The notes: generated from the sequence alone by a model not told the origin. Positions 1 through 21,631 are shown, counted from the first letter of the stretch. The stretch is 64,000 nucleotides of DNA from Zingiber officinale (GCF_018446385.1 NW_024589872.1:1-64000), one strand, 5' to 3'. Numbers and translations are program-made.

Positions 1-7640
<7,640 letters not shown>

Positions 7641-9154
7641 CTCGGAGTCCGAAAGACGACACGATCAGACCCCGATTCGCCCTACCAGAAATCCCACTTT
7701 GGCAAACCCTAGACCACCTGCTTCGATTCAATAGTAGGATCCAATTGTTGTGCGAAATCCGGAGCAGATTCGAAACCTGGGAAGGGATCGCAGAAGGCGA
7801 GATACGAAGCGTAGCAATGCGATCGATCGCTCGATCGAGAAGGGAGAGGAGCGGAAAGATGGAGGCCAAGGATTACGATCCCCTTTGAACAGATGGCTAT
7901 GTGTCGACTGTGCACGCTGTATCCTTTGTCCTTTAAACAAATTACGATGAGACGAGCCATTCGTTGACAGTTATTTTTAATATAAAAGGCTAATTGCAGC
8001 CATATATATAATTCATTCGGATTTTTCTTTTTCTTTTTCCTGTTTCTTTTTACTGTAGATATGCAAGCACGGTTTCACATTGTCTCACTGTACGCATGCC
8101 TGTGCTGTGTATTTCCTGAGGACCATAATGACATTTTCATTAAAAAAAAATTGCGATATTTAGATTTTCCTGATCATCGGAAAATAAATCTTCAGGAGTA
8201 CTTTTTTAAATAATATAGTTATTTTGTGTGAATTAATTTTATATTGATTCGAATAAAAAAATCTGCATCGCAATAATCTAATAGATAACTAATATGCTCA
8301 GGTAAAATCTTTCATTTCAAAATAACAAAAAAAAATTAAAACAAAATAATAATTTTAAATGTTGCAAAATAAGCCCACTTATTTATTTAAAAATATCTAA
8401 ATTCAAAATAAATTTAATTCATCTTTAGATTTTTTTTAAAAAAAAATAGTTAAGATGCAATTCACTGTTTATTGAATCAATTCTACATAATCATTCTTTG
8501 AAACGATACAAATTACACAAAATAATTAAAAAACATATATTTTCTCAATAATTTAAATTTTTAGTTTTTTACAAATTACATATATTAAAAAAGTGGAGGA
8601 TTTAAAAATATCAATGTTATTTTAAGGGCATTTTATTGATATTTTCCTTATAATTGGAGATGAATTCATGGATTCTTTCCTTATAATTTTTTTAATATTT
8701 TTAAAAAAATTTCAATCTAAGATGAATTCTAGATTCGTCCCAGATTTTGGGATGAATCCTAGAGTCGTTCCAGAATCTGGGACGAATCCATAATTCGTCT
8801 CAGAATCTGAGACGAATTTTGTGACTAAAATAGTTTTCGTTGGGAATTTGCGATGAAAATATTTTGTTGCAGATTGCGTTGTTAATTTGAGTCGAAATTT
8901 GTTTTTGTCGCCAAACTTGTTCCAATTTTGAGATGAAAAATATTTTTCTCAAATTTTAGTCCTTAAATCATTAAATTTTTTTCGGCAATTTACCAAATCA
9001 CGCACTTAAATATCTTAATTGACCAAAAGGCGTATGTTACTTTAGTTTTTACCAAAGGGCGCATTTTTTCAAGTGCACTTCATGGTGTGATTGCCATAAC
9101 CCACAGTCAATTTTTTTTACTTTAAAAAAGATTGCATCTTCAGCAATAACTTAC
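7641..9154. other. 5' leader/promoter of the kinase gene and AT-rich intergenic DNA
   Basis: The first 300 bp upstream of the kinase ATG are GC-richer and probably hold the 5' UTR. A TATA-like run (minus strand TATATATATGG) lies near 7999-8010. From about 8140 the sequence becomes very AT-rich. Between 8720 and 8830 there is a cluster of alternating GATGAATCC/ATTCGTCCC-type words forming short inverted repeats, probably an old repeat remnant. No gene is supported. Confidence 0.45.
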
Positions 9155-9511
9155 CGCTTCCAATAATGCTTTGACATCCGAATCAGCAACCTGGTGTCCG
9201 AGCTTGCGTAAACCATACTTTAACTTATCAAAATTTATCTGCCCTTTTTTGTTGATATCCATATTCTCAAATATTTCCTTTATGTTAACACAGTTTTAGA
9301 ATGAACATAATAATACTAGGTGTGTCTTGGAGTAATCAGGTGGACAAATGTCAAGCATTCACACAGAAAGAAATCATGAAAGAAAATATTCTCACCCTAA
9401 GAGCTTTCTTTTTAAATTTATTCATCATTGAAAATTGCTGGAGTCTTGCTCGAACAGTTTCACCAAGATTTACATTGGGTGCCTTATTGGCATTCTGCAG
9501 CCAAGGATGAT
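9155..9511 (-). pseudogene. Calcium-dependent protein kinase (CDPK) gene fragment
   Basis: Two exon-like blocks match the junction and first EF hand of plant CDPKs of the CPK10/CPK30 type. Block 1 (9511-9396) begins after a CAG acceptor, encodes [20 protein letters not shown] and then the [14 protein letters not shown] junction motif, and ends at a GTGAG donor, where CDPK genes usually have an intron. Block 2 (about 9290-9155) encodes NIKEIFENMDINKKGQINFD, a degenerate EF-hand loop, ending ALLEA before GTAAG. The usual start of block 2 (an IAEHLSVEEVAD-like stretch) is not recognisable and an in-frame stop lies just upstream. No kinase catalytic domain is found on either side and the later EF hands are absent. 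I infer a truncated duplicate, not a working gene. Confidence 0.8.
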
Positions 9512-11181
9512 CTGTAATGTGAATCATGAGGGTAATGTTGAGAATACAGAAGATATGATGCAGTATTAAGGCAAAGGTATTAGCAGATATTGCAATATAC
9601 TGATAAAATAAAACAATGTTCAGAGGAACAGAGAATCAATTTGCACAATATGCTTGAGAAAAAGATAATTAAATCAGTAAACTATAGCAAGTTTTGCTGT
9701 TCTGAAGATTAAATACTGTATGAACTAATTGCATACACTGTATTTTCCTTATACGACGAAGACTATCAGTCAATCTATCACCACTGGCGTTGTACTTAGA
9801 TCACAAATAATGTCTTTAATTTAAAAAATCACCAAAAGATAGATAGTTTGGCTAGCTATTTCATTGAATTTGGAGAGTGTTATGTTGTTTGGTAATTCAA
9901 CAGTTTCAACCTTTTTTTTCCCTGAACTTTCATGTTTGTGAGAATGATTTGATGAATATCTTCTGTTAGATGAATACACGTAAATGTGAGATAGGTGCAG
10001 ATCATGATATATGAATGAAGAAGAATCGGAGTGTTTCATTTCCTCAAGAATTTTATCTGAATAGTTGGACAAATGAGAATGAAATAGAAGTATTGCATTC
10101 TACGATCACTTCATTCTCTACTATCAAATATGGTATTTATTGATGAATTACCAATGCAAATTTAAAATTTAGATGAAAAAAATGAATTAGGACAAAAAGG
10201 CTAATCAGGCAAAGTTGACCAATCGCATTGAGCGAGGTGGTAAAACTCAATTACTGCAGTCAAACAAAATAATACAATGGATCATTTTTTATTTTAAATT
10301 GCATCTTTAATTCTATTTTCATATTATACTTTCTTATTCATCTGCACTAAACGCTATGTACTCATTATAATATGATATTTTAATAACCTGATAAATCAAT
10401 AACTTGAACTTTTGCTCACAGTGAATGATTTTAATCAAAATTTCAGTGTGCCTCACTTTTTCTTTTTATAACATTGATCTTTGTAGTGTGTGGGTGATCA
10501 ATGAGTTAGTACTGAAACTGTATCAAATATTTTTAGTGTTGAAGTATGATCTTGATTAGGTTTCTTTAACCTAAAATCTTGAGGTAATTAACTCCTGGAA
10601 ATTAAACAAACTGTTTTTCTTCAAGTATATTTGCTGTATATATTTATATATACACTACAGTACTTAGTGGTCATTCTCCAGAATGTCCAAGGTAAGCTTC
10701 GACATGGATCAAACATTCTCCATTGCTTCAACATCACAAATTACAGCTACTCATCTGTTCCCTAACTGAAAAGATTTTCAAGAGCAACATACAAGGTAGG
10801 GTTTAAGCCAACCACCTCACTCTGATGGTAAACGTCCTCAATAATTATATATACACCACCTTAAACTAATGACTGGTTTGGTTAAATAAATAAAGGATTG
10901 GCACTAGCTTGAATTTGGTCCATTTAGATTGCATTTCACATAGGAAAGTCATCATTCAATGAGATGACAAACTTTTGGAGAGACTGAATATTAGACCCTT
11001 TGTGTATCATTCTCTACTTTGTACATAATCACAGTGCATGCAGTTAAGTTTTTGTTAATAAATAAAACTTGGTCATGGTATATAGTTTATGATAATTTCT
11101 TGATTACTAGAAATCATGTATACTATGAGACTTGTGTCTATTTGTGATTATCATCACCAAGAGCTGTCATTGTATTTATAA
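9512..11181. other. AT-rich intergenic DNA
   Basis: No coding block, RNA gene or clear repeat boundary is seen. The short open frames here have no recognisable domain and the base composition is that of the surrounding intergenic DNA. Confidence 0.5.
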
Positions 11182-11840
11182 GGGGAAATTACATTTTTAG
11201 TCTTGTAAGATACATTTTTGCAATTTTGATTCAGTTATTTGTAAATTCACATTCTTAATATATTAATTTGTATTTATTTACAATTTTCATCCCGTTATCT
11301 ATAAATTCATATTCTTAGTACATTCATTTATATTTTTTTCAATTTTGATCCTGTTATTTACAAATTCAAATTTTTAGTCCTGTAATTTATATATTTTTTT
11401 TCAATTTCAATCCTTTTTTTCAGAATTTGAATTGACCACCAGAATTGTCTTGCTGGCGACGACGATACACACATGAAACCTGAATGAAGATCCCCCATTC
11501 TTTTCCACCATAAGTAAAAATGTCCAAATTCATTTTCCATGTCAGCATAGCCACAGCCAGCTAGACAATTACTAATGATCAATTTGAATCTCGAACAAAA
11601 AAGGATTGAAATTGAAAAAATAATGCAAGTCACAGGACTAAAAATGTGAATTTGTAGATAATAGAACTAAAACTAGAAAAAAAATGTAAGTTATATGCTA
11701 AAAATGTGAATTTGTATATAATAAGACTAAAAGTAAGAAAAAAAATACAAGTTAATATACTAAGAAGGTCAATTTGTAAATAACATTATCAAAATTTTTA
11801 AAAAAAGTATAACTTACCGGAGTAAAAATATAATTTTCTC
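11182..11840. mobile_element. Foldback Mutator-like non-autonomous element
   Basis: The element is bounded by an identical 10-bp direct repeat, gtatttataa (11172-11181 and 11841-11850), fitting the 9-10 bp duplication of Mutator-like elements. Its ends are inverted copies: left GGGGAAATTACATTTTTAGT against right (reverse complement) GAGAAAATTATATTTTTACT. Each arm of about 240 bp is built from about four degenerate 60-bp units ending in variants of 'ttatttacaaattc'. The middle, about 11425-11600, is unique and encodes no recognisable transposase. It therefore depends on an enzyme made elsewhere. Confidence 0.8.
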
Positions 11841-11850
11841 GTATTTATAA

Positions 11851-14300
11851 ATGAGACATGTTGCACTTGCATAATCTTTTACATGCACCAAGTCGTTGAA
11901 TGTAATGAGATTAGCTTTCAACTTTCTGCCCTCTTCTTTTTCTAGTTCTTCTCTCCAAAGGCTGAGGCTAAGCCTATACAGACAGTCTGAGAGAACTAAT
12001 TGAGTCTCTTTTAAGGGAAAAAAATGTGGATTAATATGTTTTGATTGATAATGAATATTTCTTTGAATGTCTATTATCAGACTTCCAGAAAGCAAACTAT
12101 CAAATGTGCAAGATCAACATGAAGACTTTATCTGGAGTAAAATGTCAGGTGATTTAAGCCATAAACTATTGAGTTCATAAATTTGAAGAATGAAACAGAT
12201 TGTAAAACACTGTCAGAAGAGGAAAAATGAAGAGTCGTAGATTGTCAAAAAAAAAGTCTTACAATTGTTTGTTCAAGCAATTGTAAAAAAAGTGGCCTCT
12301 CATGGATCAGTACAACAAAGACATCACATGAAGCTATGATGACATTAAAAGGCATTTATGAAGGAGGTACATATCTTATTTTATCCCTAAATAATTCAGA
12401 TAAAGGGATTGACAGTTAACATATAGACATTACAGAAGAAAGAGAAGATATTCGTTCCTTAGAGAAAAAAATACTCCAAGCAAAAAGAAATTTGTTGACA
12501 AAGAATTAAGTGTTCATTAGATGATTGTGTAGAATACAAAAGAGTTGACAAACAAGTGTTTAATTAATGAGTTTGACGCATAGACCCCTATGGCAGTTAT
12601 AGAGTTTTTAAAACTTTAATTTTACCAACTCTTTTGTTCTTATTGGAAATATTAAAGAAACTTATACCATCTTATGAAAAAAAAATTGCAAAGAAGATAG
12701 CAATTTGAATGATGAAGATAAATATGAATATTTTGATCATACCAACACGAAGAGCTCTACAGTCAAAGATTTGAATAATAGTCAACATTGATGAACCTAT
12801 ATACAAATGAAAGATTGAACTAAGAATCCTTTTTCCATATAGCTTGTCGATTCCATAGTTGGAGATGAGAATTTTGAGAAGTGTTCTACCAGAATGCTAA
12901 AGTGCATGCCTGGTATCTAAATAGAGAGTGGTGCAAATAAAAATCTATGTAAAATTTTAAAAGTCCTGGAAAAATTACCTATATATCAGTTACTAGAAAT
13001 CATGGATATTTGGAGAGTTGTGTATATTTCAACCAAAAAAAAATGTTGTGTATATTTATAATAGTCATCTAATTAAAGACCTGATAAGTATACCATAAAA
13101 AAGATTTATTTTATTGTATAATCATTAATATAGTAAGTCATTGAATGAAATAAAATTCTCTATCAAATTCTTTCACTCTTCTTCCATTATTGTATTTTTT
13201 TTTGTCCAACAGTTATTTATATTCCAGCCTTCCTTTTCCCAGGGGAAAAAGGCAAATTAAATGCCCTGATGGCCACCATTTCTTGGATGTATAGGCATCT
13301 ATTTATGTCTATACAACAAAAAATACATATGATTCTCTTTAATTCAGTATTCATACATATCTTTTTCTGGGCTCCATACGCATCTTTCCACTCATTAGGC
13401 TGTGTTTTTGAGGGGGGAAAGAAAGAGAAACTAAAACGAAGTGTACATGAATAATTCGTAATCCATGTACTTTAAAGAGAGAGATTTATCAATTCTGTTA
13501 ACTAACAGGAGCTGCTTCTTCTATGCACCTTTTTCTTCTTCTTTAATTTCTTTCAGATAAAATAATCAAAAACAAGTATGCATTCTAACTGCCTATCAGG
13601 CTATCTCCAGTGATAACTAAAATGATCTTCAGAAATGGAAAAAAAAAAAAAACCTCAAAATTAAATCTGTTGGCAGTCAATCTATAAGATATGTAGAGCA
13701 TGAAAAGAATTGCTAGGTTTTAGGTTTTTGTCAGACTAAACTTCAAGCAAAATGATACAATAGCTAGTTAACTTTTGGTATTTAAATATATATAAAGATA
13801 TCTTTCAGCAACTTCAATGGATGGAACCCAGTCTCTATGTGGATTAAATGAAAGAAAAGACATGGATCTGGATGCATGCGGTAGCTGACACAATCATAAA
13901 AGTGAGGGAAAGTCTCCTGACTAGACAAATATATGCAGGCTGATGCATACCTGTAGGACTGACTCATGTCTTCATCTGCTTAATCAAAAATATATAATTA
14001 AGATATATACTTTCGACCCCCAAAATGAGAAAGATGAACCCTAGTTGTATAGAAGCCTGAGAAACTGAGGTTGCTCACGGAGCAAAACAATGCTATCCTT
14101 CCACATCCACATATATTAACCAAATAATCACATATATACTAGCCACTATACATACTAATATATTTGCAAACCGACATGATCTTTCTGATCCAGTACTGAT
14201 CTTATCTTCATAAAAAGTACTAGCACTGCCTAATACACAATATAAACAGACAAATCATGTATAAAACTGGCTTAAATGTTACCTTGCTTGAATGACTGAG
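11851..14300. other. Intergenic DNA, 3' side of the Dof gene
   Basis: No supportable gene. A stretch around 12120-12520 has a faint protein-like look but is full of stops in all frames and cannot be assigned. Confidence 0.45.
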
Positions 14301-14984
14301 TTATAGGATCCGTGCCGAGGACGACGACCATGACCGCTTGGCCGCATCGATCCAACGATTAGCGGTCGAAGAGGCTGTAAAATTTTGCGCCGACCCGACC
14401 TTCGTGTCAGTTGCAGAACTTGGCAAATCATTAGCGGATTGATTGTTATTAACCATAAGATTTGGCCCCGATCCCAAACTACCAATTAATCCAAAATCCC
14501 CGATTCCTTGCAGCTCCATCATCAACGAATTATATGGTTCCCATTTCAACATCTCATCACTCAAGGCGACAGTAGTACTAACTGGTGTAGCAGTAGACAC
14601 CAAAGGGTTCAAATTAAAGCTGCTGGTCAACTTGGGTGCCGGCTGTAGCTTAAAGTTTAGTGAGGAGACGACGGGCGGCGGGGGCGGCCGCTGGGGTAGT
14701 TTCCTGATGCGCTTGTTCTTGCGGCATCCTCCGCCGACGGGGACGTTGCGGAGGGTGCCGCCCTGGGTCCAGTAGCGCTTGCAGGCCTTGCAGAAGTGGC
14801 GAGGCTGCGAGAGACTGTAGTTGTTGTAGTAGCAGAATTTGGTGTTGGTGGATTCGCAGCGAGGGCACCTGATTAGGGGCGACAATTCCGGCCGCTCCAT
14901 GGCTCCAGAATTAGATTTACTACCTTGTTCTGCACCACCATTGTGATGATTTCTACTGTTAGCAGTCAGAATTGTATCGCTCAT
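14301..14984 (-). CDS. Dof-type zinc-finger transcription factor
   Basis: Nuclear plant-specific transcription factor; Dof proteins bind AAAG-core promoter sites. The 227-residue frame is uninterrupted. The Dof finger begins at [20 protein letters not shown], with zinc-binding Cys40, Cys43, Cys65 and Cys68 (CX2CX21CX2C), followed by [20 protein letters not shown] and a basic nuclear-localisation-like stretch (about 88-98). A Pro run (about 100-105) leads into a Ser/Asn-rich tail, and the C-terminus contains the W-containing segment [12 protein letters not shown] chose the ATG at 14984 ([11 protein letters not shown]) because MSDT starts are common in the family. The same frame stays open upstream to an ATG at 15095, but that extension is hydrophobic and unlike Dof proteins. 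The specific Dof subgroup is not resolved. Confidence 0.95.
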   Translation of the reverse strand: MSDTILTANSRNHHNGGAEQGSKSNSGAMERPELSPLIRCPRCESTNTKFCYYNNYSLSQPRHFCKACKRYWTQGGTLRNVPVGGGCRKNKRIRKLPQRPPPPPVVSSLNFKLQPAPKLTSSFNLNPLVSTATPVSTTVALSDEMLKWEPYNSLMMELQGIGDFGLIGSLGSGPNLMVNNNQSANDLPSSATDTKVGSAQNFTASSTANRWIDAAKRSWSSSSARIL

Positions 14985-17900
14985 CTTGGCAACGCGCGTG
15001 AGAGAAGTGGTGGATGATTTTGAAGGAAAATTAATTGAAGGGAAGAAGGGGAGGACAAGAATATATAATATGACAGAGAGAAGGTTCCACGACAAGGGGT
15101 AGCGAACAAAAAAGGCCTAATGCCGTGTTACTGCAGAGTGAAGGCGATGGATTGGAATAGCATGCATGTGAATTGGTGGAGGAAAGGAAAGCATGCATGT
15201 GAAATGGTGGAGGAATTAAGCTGTCGCAATTATATAATTTGGCAGCAGAGCAGAAACATTTATGTTCGATTTCAACCTTGCAGTGCTGCTGCTGAATAAT
15301 TACATTAATTATATTATACTGTTGTGCAAACGCAATGAGAGAGAGAGAGAGAGAGAGAGAGGACAAGTTCAAGTGTGTCTTGCTTGCATGCATGGCGGAA
15401 TCTAGGATACACACGATACAGACACAGGCAACGAGGGGCCATACATTCAAGTTTTAACCGCTGGGCGTTGAACCTCGTTCCAACTCTTCGCCGCAGGGAT
15501 TTTGTTGTACAAAGAGGAGTTATTGTTTAGATTCCTGCACGAGAGCGAGCAAGGCGCGCATGATATAAGACATAATTGGGATGAATAATTGGTGGAGTGC
15601 CTTTTTCAGTTCCCAGGCTTTTGTCAATCACTTTGCATGTAAACCAGGTCTCTGCTTTTTGGTATGAGAACTGAGATCGCGAGATGGGGACAAAATTGTT
15701 GGAAATTGGTGTAGCCGGTACTGGATTCGAACAATAGCTCATCAAATTGACATTGAATCTCTTCTGACATACCACTAACTTGATCCACTCCCCAGGCCCT
15801 TGTATGACTTTCGCTGCTGTTCAAGAACGGCCTGCAGCGATTCATCTCAAACGCAAATGAATTGATCGATCCATCCATCGATCGATCGATCAGGTGGCTG
15901 TTAAGCTTTGTTTATGGGTCTGTGTAAAATCAACCTCGCTGAATAAGCGATCTTTACATATGAATTTGGCTTACGCCTGAAATACGTACAGTAGCTCTTT
16001 AAGATCCTAATGCTTTATAAAACTGCCTAAACATCCCAAATTAAGACGGTTAGATAGTTTCAGTTTATATCAAATTGTTGATATCTGATATTTTTGCGTT
16101 GCGTGCATGCATGCATACTATTCAACGGCGGCGTTTTCCTAGCTACATGCAACAGAAATGGGAGGAATATGGAAGGGTGCACAAAAATGGCGCATATAAA
16201 GGGACAAGGAGTCCAGTCCTTGCCTGAGTGTGGTCCGTAGACGGCAGAGCCGACGTGTTGCACCAATGTCGTTGACTGAGAACGAAACCGCGCAATTGCT
16301 TGTCTCGCCCTCGGTGGTCCTCGCGCGCTTCTCTTTCAAATTTCAACCGCCACAGGATTTCGTAAGCTAATGAATGGCGATCCCACAGATGCAAATCTTA
16401 TGTTATCAATCGTGACAGGGTTTCATGGTCAGGCCCCACCAAATTTATGCTTTTTTAATTCTTCTTCTTGTCCTCGATGATAGAGGACGACGGAGTGTAA
16501 TAAATGTTGTGTAGTGTTTAATTTCTTGTCACATGGTGATGACAATTACAAGGGTCGTGCATATTTAGAAGAAAGATTGAAAAATTGGATTTCGACGTGT
16601 TGGGAGCTTTAATTTTGGATGAACAGACCAAACAGGGATCACATGGTATGGTTCTGATACATCTACGATGTACCTAGAATGGATGAGAATAATGTGGAAT
16701 GTGGTAGATAAGTTACAAACTAGTAGCACTGAGAATAATAATACTACGCAAGATAGCAAAGGGAGAAAGACACAAGTATAGATGTTTATTTCAAGCACCT
16801 TGAGAGAAGCAAATGTCCAACAAAAAGATACTTAAACGATGGTTGAGTCAGCCTGAAAAGAAGACATCAATCAGGTCAAAATCCATATAACTGATTCACC
16901 ATGGAAATTGTTAAGAATGTCACTTGAGAAACAAGAAACACCAAAACTATTCTGAGATGGTAGTAGTTTACCCCCTTTTTGGTCTTCATCTCCTCAAATG
17001 CCCTGGTCGAGGGAATTTCTCGGTTGTCTCTTATCGACAATTACTTTGCTTTGCTTATAAATCCAAGTCTACTGCGTGTTGGGAAGTCTAGCCTTATATA
17101 TCTTCAGGTGTTCCACTTAGTTTGCACAGTGAAATAATCGATAGAGGAGATGCTAGAAAGTGAGGACATGGAACATGGAAGGTCTTTACTGTTGGGAGAT
17201 GTTGACCTGTAGAAAGAAAAACTAAAAAATATAACAATCATGGATATTGAAGCTTCAATTTGTCTTGAAAAGAACATTGCGTGAAACAAAACCATCAATT
17301 TAGATGATAGGAATTTAACCACCAAAAAAAAAAAACATTAGCTAGCACTGAGTGGCAGAGATCATTAATTGTGTCACTTTAAACTATCAATATAAGCCTG
17401 ATGATGTAATATAACCTCAGCACTTGAGTTTATACATAGTATCAGGTCATTTTGCGTTCTTATTATATAGACATGCTAGCACATCTTTGCACCCAATTCT
17501 AAGGCATTATATGTTTAAAAGTGATTTCTCACCTAAATCGCATGTCCTGTGGACCATAAGATTATATGAGATGTGCCCACAAAAGAGGTGTACATCAATA
17601 CAGATTGTAATGTTCTGGTAGGCCTCATGTGGTGTCACACAAACATCATCTTCAATGGCTGACACCAATCATTCTCTTCAGTTCTTGTAATTGAATATGT
17701 CATTGACTAAAAATCCACCAAGATTACATAGTCCGAGAGCAAGCCAATCCACTGCTTGTATGATACAAAAAGTTATGAGATCATTCCACTGTAAGTTCCA
17801 TTATAAAAATCCATGACAATATGATGTTGTTCAGTACTTGCAATATGGTTTTTTGCTACCATCAAGCAAACCATTACATCGATCAATCAACCACCCACCC

Positions 17901-20900
17901 CACTAGTCTTGGTTCTCACATCACTTTCTGTCTAATAATTTCTAGAAATGCCAATTGATTGGAGGAATTGAAAATCTGAAAGCTGCATGTGTGCCGATCC
18001 TCATCCCTCACATTCCAACCTCTAAACCAATTATATAATGTTAGAGCTGGGATCTGTTATGCTCATAACTTGGATAGTTCTTTGCAATCTATGCCCTATT
18101 ACATTATTGGCATATGATATGCCGCAATGTCGGCTTTGTGAAAGTCTATTGTTGGATAAGGATAGAAAATATAAATGTTGGTATTACAGTCGATCAAGAT
18201 AATCTGTATCTTGTCTGAACTTTCCTAACTTGTTTTAATGCAAAACTTAATCTCTGTAGGTGGTTCCACCTTACAATATGTTCATCCATACCCAACTTTA
18301 ATTCTCCAAGGGTAAATCTAACTTATTATGCCTTTCAACGACGACAGAGTTCTTGATTGCCAGAGTTACCGCTATTACCTGTGGAAATTTCCTATCAGTT
18401 TGAAGGCCTCCAAAAAGTTCTGCTCGATACACTGGATTTTGTATGGATAAACTGAGAACATGGTTAAGAATGTGTGGTTCCATCTATCTACAAAGCATTC
18501 AGTTACACATTGAACAAAGTGTTTTCTTAACTAACAAATCGTGTCTACTCAAGGCCCAAGTTATGGAGTTTGATTCTAGGGAAAGGAACGTCTATAATCA
18601 TGTAAAAATTTGTAAGGCATCACAATAGCAACATTATTGAATTCTAAACTTTTTTTCTGAAGCTGATGGTCATCTGTGTCAGGGAAATTGGGAATATAGT
18701 GCAATCATCCACTATTTAGGACCACTCCCTTAAAGATGAATTATGAATGTTCAAGCAAAATCATACATGATATAAACTGTGCAGGAAATTAGCAAATTTC
18801 TATCCACACTGTACTGCAGTAAGAATCTTCTTGCAGGCTAGGTACCACTCAAACATGCTGTTGCCAGGAAACAGTTCTCAATCAAACATCATTGGAATTT
18901 GAGATGAATAGATAGAACTTGGAACCATGATCCAGATGCTATTTTGCAAGAAAGCAAATGAATAAGGTTGCACAGGAAAAGACTTAATTGATCCACACCA
19001 ACGATAATTGAAGCCAAACGCTGCTGAGACTAAGCTATTTATTAGTTTATTCCTCTCTTGACTGGTGGGTGTATTATCTATTTGTTCATCTCAGGATTGG
19101 TGCAATCAGATCCAAACAAGAGTGTAAGAGTCAGTCGCCGATTTTAGCATGGAATAGAAAGGGATGGATAAGTGATTCTTATGTTGATTAGTGTTAAAGT
19201 TCTTCATTTTTTCACAAAAAAAGTAATAAACAAATAAAAATACGAGCTCAGGAAAGGAACCAATCTATACTCTGTATATTTGCATCTCTAAGACTCTCTT
19301 CAGGTAGACCTGTGGAGTTGGATATACTTCACTTAGCTAGTCCATATCCAACACAAGAATTGATGATAACAAGCAAGATTTAAATCTAGAATATACTGCT
19401 CTAATACCATTCCAAAGTTGATTACTTAGTCACTTATCCCAAAACCTTAGTTTGTAAGAAAGGGACCACTCTTACAAAAGGGACCAATTAATTGTCATCT
19501 CTTTCCTATGGTTTAAGCTTTTTGAATAAGTAGTTAGCCAATTAATATCAGAGGCTATGGCTTCAAATCTTACTTCCGACAATAATATTTTCTCCTCAAT
19601 GTATATGTGCACTTGATCGATCAATTGAAGCATATTTACTCACACATGAAGGGGGAATATTAAAGCTATAAATATATAAACTGTTTCCTTTCAACAGTTT
19701 GAGTCTTTGGTTAAATTGTTAGCCAATCAATTTTATCAATTAGAATATAAAGGTAAACTTAAAGCACAAATTGGACAAACAGATATAGCATGTAACTTAA
19801 CATGCATGCTGCTAACCGAGGAAGATTTCTTTAGGTTTGTAAGAATACAAATACAAAAATTGCTGGTGAATTTTGAGACCAACATAATTGCTTCCTGATT
19901 GAAACAGGCCAAGATAGGGAGCACAGTTAATCTTAACATGGAATTCGAAGTGGCCTCTGGAGTCTAGACGTTGTCAATGTCTTGCCTATTGGCCGCCGTC
20001 AAGCTTGATGACCATAGATGATCACAACTAAGCTTTCTGTCTAAGATTCTTTATCCTATTATTAAATGCATAACCCAATGGGTGTAGTTTCTAGTTCTCA
20101 TATCTAAGCTTCATTTAAAGCGGAATAAGAAGTTTTTCCTCTCAGTGTCGTTGTACAACTTCCAAGGGTAGATATTCAGACAACAAAATTTTATTTGGGA
20201 TTCAGCTAGATGACCACAAAATGCTAATCTAATGACTGAAATTGAACTGTTGATAGCAGACCAGTGGTAAGGAACAAAGGTCATATTCCTTCTCAGGCAG
20301 TGAATTCCTCCCTTAAAATTTTTCCAACCTAGGTGTGATGTTCTTGAAGTTGATATAGCTAAATAGTATGGAAACAGGAATCTAGGAACACAATTTACAA
20401 GAATGGTACTTGTTTAGGAATGTCAATATCAAAACATAGATAAGCAAAAATCTGGGATTGGAACTGATTATAATCGGTGATAAACATGATAAACACATTA
20501 TGAAGGCCCTTGACTGCTTCCTAATCAGATGTGGGATTACTGAAGCCACTAAATGCTTGAATGGTTTGCTGGACATTACAAAGGTACACAGCAGCTATCT
20601 TTTTTTGATGCGCTATATACTGATATACATCCTAGAAGGTGGGTGACAGTTTCCTGAAACATTTGTGGTTAATCTCTTCATCTGACTTAATACCTTATCT
20701 TTTAGATGGAACATCTTAGATCTACACAATTTGTAAATGACTAGTTGGCATTTATCTGAGAATATTATGAAGAATTATTATAATGTCATGCTCCCAAACT
20801 TCTGATCCCTACAAACCTACTGAATCTGGTTGATGCAAGGATATTAGAAATAGTGGATCTCATCCTTTAATGTATACTAGAAATAAATAAAAGTAAAAGA

Positions 20901-21631
20901 AATGGTCTTAATAGAAAGCTCAACAAGACATTTTCTAAAGACCAAATTTTACTAATAATCAATTTCAGTGACGAACTATTTACTGACAGATTATAATTAT
21001 GCAGGGAAAATATCTGAAGCCCTACAACTGATGTTCTATTATATGGTGCAAGTGTTGTAATATGGTATAGGTGGTTTTCCTTTCTGATGGCCTACAGTAA
21101 AAAAAAAAACTTAAATTTGAGGAAGGAGTGTTATACCTTTTCTTTTACACGGATCATTTTCCACACTTGCATTCTTGAATTTGTGTCCACCAATGTGTTG
21201 AGCTGGGAACTTCACACTTTGATTAAAAGATTGCATTACAATTAATAATCATACACCATAATCTAATTATGCACGCCTGAAACAAAACAAGTGCAGAATG
21301 TGCAAGAACTTCTTCAAACACCATAACAATTACCTATACACACAAAATTAAAGATAACGATTGCATCGGAGATATCCAAGAATATTGCTATGCACAAATT
21401 GGATTTAAGAAAGCAATCCTTCTAGTTAAAACATTGTCAAAAGAAGAAGATTAATCCGAATTTGGATTCATCATTGTTACATGTCATAATATACAAAAGA
21501 TGAAAGTAAATAAAGGATGCGAGAATAGAGGGAAGGAAAGGGGAAAAAAAAAGGAGAAACATATCTTGCCTATAAAGTGTTTGTCTCATTGCCTATTCGC
21601 CTCTTCCATCGGAGTCCTAGCATAACGCTCG
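14985..21631. other. Dof promoter side and long intergenic region without a supportable gene
   Basis: About 6.6 kb lie between the divergently spaced Dof start and the 3' end of the LON-domain gene. It holds a GA microsatellite (15337-15361), a GATC-type tetranucleotide run near 15870-15892 and a CATGCATG word near 16105. Around 19390-19420 is 'tgctctaatacca', resembling a reversed tRNA-Met primer-binding word of an LTR element, but no ends or duplication were found. No coding segment with a recognisable domain was seen on either strand. Confidence 0.5.
15337..15361. repeat. (GA)n microsatellite upstream of the Dof gene
   Basis: About 12 uninterrupted GA units lie about 350 bp upstream of the Dof start codon. 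On the Dof strand this reads as a TC run, typical of plant core-promoter or 5' UTR Y-patch DNA. A regulatory role is possible but unproven. Confidence 0.85.

Noticed and set aside
8720-8960. Alternating GACGAAT/ATTCGTC words that could be a small inverted-repeat element
   Set aside because: No clear ends, no duplication, and the arms are too degenerate to delimit.
12120-12520. Faint gag-like wording on the plus strand (for example SHEAMMTLKGIYEGG)
   Set aside because: Only one short block reads like a known family, stops occur in every frame, and no LTRs or primer site surround it.
15031-15450. Minus-strand 139-codon open frame upstream of the Dof gene
   Set aside because: Low-complexity Ser/Leu content created by the GA microsatellite; no domain.
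19258-19700. Possible LTR/TRIM remnant with a reversed primer-site word (tgctctaatacca)
   Set aside because: No paired terminal repeat or target duplication found; the word alone is weak.
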